NCBI RefSeq assembly: GCF_000379625.1
Contig: NZ_KB903244.1
Coordinates: forward strand, 126,268 to 190,267
Source of the DNA: Actinomycetospora chiangmaiensis DSM 45062
Lineage (GTDB): Bacteria; Actinomycetota; Actinomycetes; Mycobacteriales; Pseudonocardiaceae
Direction of reading: 5' to 3'
Length of the DNA: 64,000 bases
Positions 60,510 through 64,000 of the stretch are shown piece by piece. Position 1 is the first letter of the stretch. The number at the start of each line of letters is the position of its first letter. Below the pieces are notes generated by a model that saw only the letters and a list, made by a program, of their open reading frames with translations, was not told where the DNA came from and did not search any database. The translations under genes and the position numbers were made by a program.

Positions 60510-63239
60510 TCACCCGCCGAGTCGGCGCGGCCCGGTGTCGCGCGGGCCCGGCGGGGGCCCGAGGACCGCCCGCATCGACGTCGGGTGCACCCCGCGCTCG
60601 GCCACGAGGATCGGGTCGAGCACCAGGGAGCGCAGCTCCGGCACGTGGTCGGCCAGCTGCCCGATGCGCAGCAGGAGGTCCTCCAGCGCGGTCAGGTCCA
60701 TCGGCCGGGCGCCGCGGTACCCGTCGAGCATCGGCGCCGCCCGCGGGGCGCGTACGAGCGTGTGCGCGTCCATCGTCGAGAGCGGGGTGGCGCGGTAGGC
60801 GCGGTCCCCGAGCAGTTCGGTGACCACCCCGGCGAGCCCGAAGGACACGAGCGACCCGAAGGACGGGTCGTCGCGCAGCTCCACCACCACCGGCATCCCC
60901 GGCGGCACCTGGACCTGGACGTCGACCTCCGGTGACCCGGAGAGGTCGGTGAGCTGCTGGTAGGCGTGGGCCACCGACTCGTCGTCGCTCAGGCCCGTCC
61001 GCACCCCGGCGAGGTCGGAGCGGTGCCGCCACGTCCGCACCACGGTCTTGACGACGACCTCGTGGGCGCCCTGCTCGCGCAGCGCCCTGGCGGCCTCGAC
61101 CGCCTCGTCGCGCGAGCGCGCCCGCCGGAAGGGCGCGACCCGGATGCCGACGCGCCGCAGCAGCTCGGCGGTCCGCTCGTCGTCGAGCACCAGGGCGGAC
61201 TCGATCGGCCCGAGCTCGTCGACGAAGACCCGGGCGGCGGTGAGGTCACAGCCCGGCGGGACGACGAAGTCGCCGACCGGCCGCTCGAGCCACTGCGTGT
61301 ACCGGACCACCCGCGCCAGGGCGATGACCGCCCGCTCCGGGGAAGGGTAGGAGGGCACGCTGCCACGGGCGGGGACGGCCGGGCCGCCGTGCTCGGAGGG
61401 CACCGCGAGGTGCTCGGGCACGCCCGAGGAGGCCAGGAACGTCGTCGTCACCGGCTTGTCGGCGCTGGTCACGACCTCGGCGAGCGCGTCCGCGTGCTCC
61501 GCGCCGTCGGTGGCCACCGGCGGGGAGAACACGATGACGAGGGCGTCGCAGCGGTCGTCCTCGAGGGCCCGCAGGGCGGCGTCGGCGAGCTCGGCGGGGT
61601 CGGCCATCGCGCCCACGTCGACCGGCGGGAACGCAAGGTGCATCCCGTGGGCGAGGGCGACGTCGGACGCCAGCACGCCGAGCGCGCTCGAGTTGCCGAC
61701 GACCCCGATCCGCGGGCCCTGCGGCAACGGCTGGTTGGCGACGAGCAGCGCGACGTCGAACAGCTCGTCGACCGAATTGACCCGGATCACGCCGGACTGG
61801 TCGAACACCGCGGCGACCGAGGCCTCCTCCAGCGGCGAGGTGCTCGCCGCGAGCCCGGGCGTCGCGTGCCGGCCGGAGGCGACGGCCACCACGGGCTTGC
61901 GCCGGGCCAGGCGGCGGGCGACCCGGGCGAACTTGCGCGGGTTGCCGAAGCTCTCGAGGTAGAGCAGCACGACGTCGGTGCCGGGGTCGGTGTCCCAGTA
62001 CTGCATGAGGTCGTTGCCCGACAGGTCGGCGCGGTTGCCGGCCGAGACGAAGGTCGACAGTCCCAGGCGCCGTTGCGCGGCCGCGGCGAGGATCTGGATG
62101 CCGAGCGCCCCGGACTGGCAGAAGAACCCGACGCGCCCCGGGGGCGGCAGCGTCGGCGCGAGCGAGGCGTTGAGGCGGACGGCCGGCGCGAGGTTCACGA
62201 CGCCGAGCGCGCTCGGCCCGACCACGCGCATCCCGCGGGAGCGGGCGGCGGTGACGAGCTCGCGCTGCCGCGCGATGCCCGCGTCCCCGGTCTCCCCGAA
62301 ACCTGACGTCACGACGACGAGGGCGCGGACCCCCTTGGCCAGGCAGCCGTCGACGACCCCCGCGACCTCCTCGGGCGGGACCGCGAGCACGGCGAGGTCG
62401 ACGTCGTCGGGGATGTCGGTGACCGTCGGGTAGGCGCGCACGCCGCGCACCGACCGGGCCTCCGGGTTGACCGGGTAGACCGGCCCGGTGAAACCGCCGA
62501 GCAGCAGGTTGCGGAGCACCACGTGGCCGAGCTTGCGCTCGTCGGTCGAGGCCCCGATCACGGCGACCGACCGCGGCGTGAGCACGTTGGACACGGACCG
62601 CGCCTCGGCGGCCTGCTCGCGGGAGCGGCGCACCTCGGTGGAGCGGTCGGTGGCGGCCACGTCGAACTCGAGGTGCAGCGTGGAGCCGTCGAGGGCGCGG
62701 GTCACGTCGTAGCCGGCCTGGCGGAAGGTGTGCAGCATGGCGCGGTTCTCGGCGAGGACCTCCGCGACGAACCGGCTGATCCCCACCTCCTCGGCGGCCG
62801 CGGCGAGGTGCTCCAGCAGGATCGAGCCGAGGCCGCGGCCCTGGTGGTCGTCGCGCACGACGAACGCGACCTCCGCCGACGGGTCGTCCGCCCCGAGCCG
62901 CACGTAGCGCCCGATCGCGATGATCTCGTCGCCGAGCCAGAGCACGAGGGCGACCGAGTCGTGGTGGTCGACCTCGACGAAGCGCTGCAGGTCGCGCGGC
63001 GGGATCGTCGGGTAGGGGCTGAAGTAGCGGTAGTACCGGGTCCGCTCGGAGAGCCGGCCGTGGAACGCGACGACCGCGTCCGCGTCGTCGGGCGTGATCG
63101 GCCGCAGGTGCGCGGTCGCGCCGTCGGCCGCCACGACGTCGGCCTCCCAGTGCCGCGGGTAGGGCGCGTCGGGCACGGCGGTGACCGGGGTGGTCGCCGC
63201 GTCGAGGCTCGAGATCTCCTCGACCGGGGATGTGCTCAT
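60510..63239 (-). CDS. GNAT acetyltransferase fused to ADP-forming acyl-CoA-synthetase-like domains, Pat type (909 aa)
   Basis: Residues 1-200 are a GNAT domain (LRPITPDDADAVVAFH, VVRDDHQGRGLGSILLEHL). Residues about 220-680 are CoA-binding and succinyl-CoA-ligase-like (SVAVIGASTDERKLGHVVLRN reading, FFCQSGALGIQIL, GVVGNSSALGVLA), and the rest is an ATP-grasp-like region. This order matches actinobacterial protein lysine acetyltransferases with the GNAT domain first, known to acetylate Acs-type enzymes. ATG 63239. Adjacent to acuC; acs is 4 kb away. Confidence 0.88.
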   Translation of the reverse strand: MSTSPVEEISSLDAATTPVTAVPDAPYPRHWEADVVAADGATAHLRPITPDDADAVVAFHGRLSERTRYYRYFSPYPTIPPRDLQRFVEVDHHDSVALVLWLGDEIIAIGRYVRLGADDPSAEVAFVVRDDHQGRGLGSILLEHLAAAAEEVGISRFVAEVLAENRAMLHTFRQAGYDVTRALDGSTLHLEFDVAATDRSTEVRRSREQAAEARSVSNVLTPRSVAVIGASTDERKLGHVVLRNLLLGGFTGPVYPVNPEARSVRGVRAYPTVTDIPDDVDLAVLAVPPEEVAGVVDGCLAKGVRALVVVTSGFGETGDAGIARQRELVTAARSRGMRVVGPSALGVVNLAPAVRLNASLAPTLPPPGRVGFFCQSGALGIQILAAAAQRRLGLSTFVSAGNRADLSGNDLMQYWDTDPGTDVVLLYLESFGNPRKFARVARRLARRKPVVAVASGRHATPGLAASTSPLEEASVAAVFDQSGVIRVNSVDELFDVALLVANQPLPQGPRIGVVGNSSALGVLASDVALAHGMHLAFPPVDVGAMADPAELADAALRALEDDRCDALVIVFSPPVATDGAEHADALAEVVTSADKPVTTTFLASSGVPEHLAVPSEHGGPAVPARGSVPSYPSPERAVIALARVVRYTQWLERPVGDFVVPPGCDLTAARVFVDELGPIESALVLDDERTAELLRRVGIRVAPFRRARSRDEAVEAARALREQGAHEVVVKTVVRTWRHRSDLAGVRTGLSDDESVAHAYQQLTDLSGSPEVDVQVQVPPGMPVVVELRDDPSFGSLVSFGLAGVVTELLGDRAYRATPLSTMDAHTLVRAPRAAPMLDGYRGARPMDLTALEDLLLRIGQLADHVPELRSLVLDPILVAERGVHPTSMRAVLGPPPGPRDTGPRRLGG

Positions 63240-63242
63240 GGG

Positions 63243-64000
63243 TCAGTCCAGGACGTTCTGCGGTTCGAGACCGTGCAGTGGGAACACGGCACGGCGGGTC
63301 TCCAGGACGAAGCGATCGACGTCGATCTCGGTGTACCCGCCCCACGGGGTCCAGTCCGTCGGGGCCTCCTCCGTCATCGTCGTCGGCAGCGGCCGGTTCG
63401 TCAGCGTGGCGGCGTGTGACGTCCATTCCGCCGGGATCGTCCGGTCCGGGTCGACGTCGCGGTCGAGCACGGTGGCGAGCAGGTGGGTCCAGGAGCGGGG
63501 CACGCCCCGGAACAGGTTGTAGCCGCCACCGCCGAGGACGAGCCACTTGCCGCCGGCGTACTCGGTCGCGAGGTCCCGGCACGCCCGGTAGATCGCCCGG
63601 TGGCCGTCGACGGTGAGCGAGAGCTCCGCGAGCGGGTCCTCGTGGTGGGTGTCGGCGCCGCACTGGGTGACGAGGATCTGCGGCTCGAAGGCCCGGAGCA
63701 GGCCCGGCACGACGGCGTGGAAGGCGCGCAGCCACGCCTGGTCCCGCGTCCCGGGCGGCAGCGGCAGGTTGATCGCGGTCCCCGCGGCGGCGCCCTCCCC
63801 CAGCTCGGACGCGAACCCCGTGCCGGGCCAGAGCGTCCGGGGGTGCTGGTGGACCGAGATCGTCATGACGCGCGGGTCGTCGAGGAACGCCGCCTGCACG
63901 CCGTCGCCGTGGTGGACGTCGGTGTCGAGGTAGGCGATGCGGCTGTAGCCGTGGTCGAGCAGCCAGCTGATCGCGATCGCACAGTCGTTGTAGACGCAGA
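63243..64000 (-). CDS. acuC: AcuC-type class II histone-deacetylase-family protein, partial (5' end outside window)
   Basis: About 252 C-terminal residues are visible. YLDTDVHHGDGVQA carries the Zn-binding Asp/His; ILVTQCGADTHHEDP and WLVLGGGGYNLF are later active-site motifs (catalytic Tyr in GGGGYN). AcuC enzymes deacetylate Acs and other proteins. Stop at 63243, 3 nt before the Pat-like start, so the two are co-transcribed. The N-terminus is beyond the right edge. Confidence 0.9.
   Translation of the reverse strand, partial: CVYNDCAIAISWLLDHGYSRIAYLDTDVHHGDGVQAAFLDDPRVMTISVHQHPRTLWPGTGFASELGEGAAAGTAINLPLPPGTRDQAWLRAFHAVVPGLLRAFEPQILVTQCGADTHHEDPLAELSLTVDGHRAIYRACRDLATEYAGGKWLVLGGGGYNLFRGVPRSWTHLLATVLDRDVDPDRTIPAEWTSHAATLTNRPLPTTMTEEAPTDWTPWGGYTEIDVDRFVLETRRAVFPLHGLEPQNVLD

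Overview
The window is very GC-rich and densely coded, with GTG and ATG starts in similar numbers, many 4-bp stop/start overlaps and many apparently leaderless genes. Gene content and order point to a mycolata/Pseudonocardiales-type actinomycete. The best evidence is a near-complete copy of the conserved mycobacterial sigA neighbourhood: TRAM-type RNA methyltransferase, APC permease, ceoB, ceoC, DUF3159, OB-fold protein, DUF3710, dut, DUF3093, DUF4193, cei, suhB, ppgK, sigA. The genus cannot be fixed from the sequence alone. No tRNA, rRNA, CRISPR array, prophage or transposase gene was seen.

Layout. 1-6.2 kb: a leftward operon running from a KimA-like permease through an RNA methyltransferase, an amidohydrolase and an M20 hydrolase to a SAM methyltransferase cut by the window edge. 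6.3-7.6 kb: divergent potassium-gating genes ceoB and ceoC. 7.7-14.7 kb: an accessory block interrupting the conserved order. It holds a small tyrosine phosphatase, a SnoaL-like protein, a membrane alpha/beta-hydrolase and an IdeR-box-controlled siderophore ABC system whose ATPase is fused to a PPOX flavoprotein domain. 14.7-22.6 kb: the rest of the sigA block. 22.6-30.6 kb: mixed metabolism (DUF1622 protein, decayed gene remnants, thioesterase, phosphatase, aldo/keto reductase, endonuclease/phosphatase, glutamine-synthetase-like enzyme, EamA transporter). 30.7-34.7 kb: DUF7455, helicase, DUF3039, DUF3099 and sodA. 34.8-44.0 kb: a metal-related stretch with a P1B-4 ATPase and NmtR-like repressor, an ECF sigma/anti-sigma pair with a cysteine-rich paralogue, a NiCoT nickel/cobalt permease and cobF. 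44.0-50.6 kb: lipid genes (FAD oxidoreductase, DUF1365, DUF1295, cyclopropane-synthase family) split by a hydrolase and a peroxiredoxin. 50.7-64 kb: acyltransferase, two-component system, acs, methyltransferase, dtd, sigB, lipoprotein, a Pat-like acetyltransferase and an AcuC-type deacetylase.

Functional links. KimA-like permease plus CeoBC suggests potassium handling. IdeR box, binding protein, two permeases and ATPase form one iron-uptake operon. NmtR-like repressor and P1B-4 pump form an efflux unit, while NiCoT (with a possible Nur box) and CobF suggest metal supply for cobalamin. Acs, Pat-like acetyltransferase and AcuC together suggest acetylation control of acetate activation.

Two dispersed DNA-level repeats stand out. 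One is a 50-bp palindromic element in two copies, one of them an apparent in-frame 54-bp insertion inside the P-type ATPase gene. The other is a 14-mer, TTCCCGACGACGGG, found exactly at least seven times in unrelated genes, on both strands and in more than one reading frame. Neither is explained by the genes that carry it.
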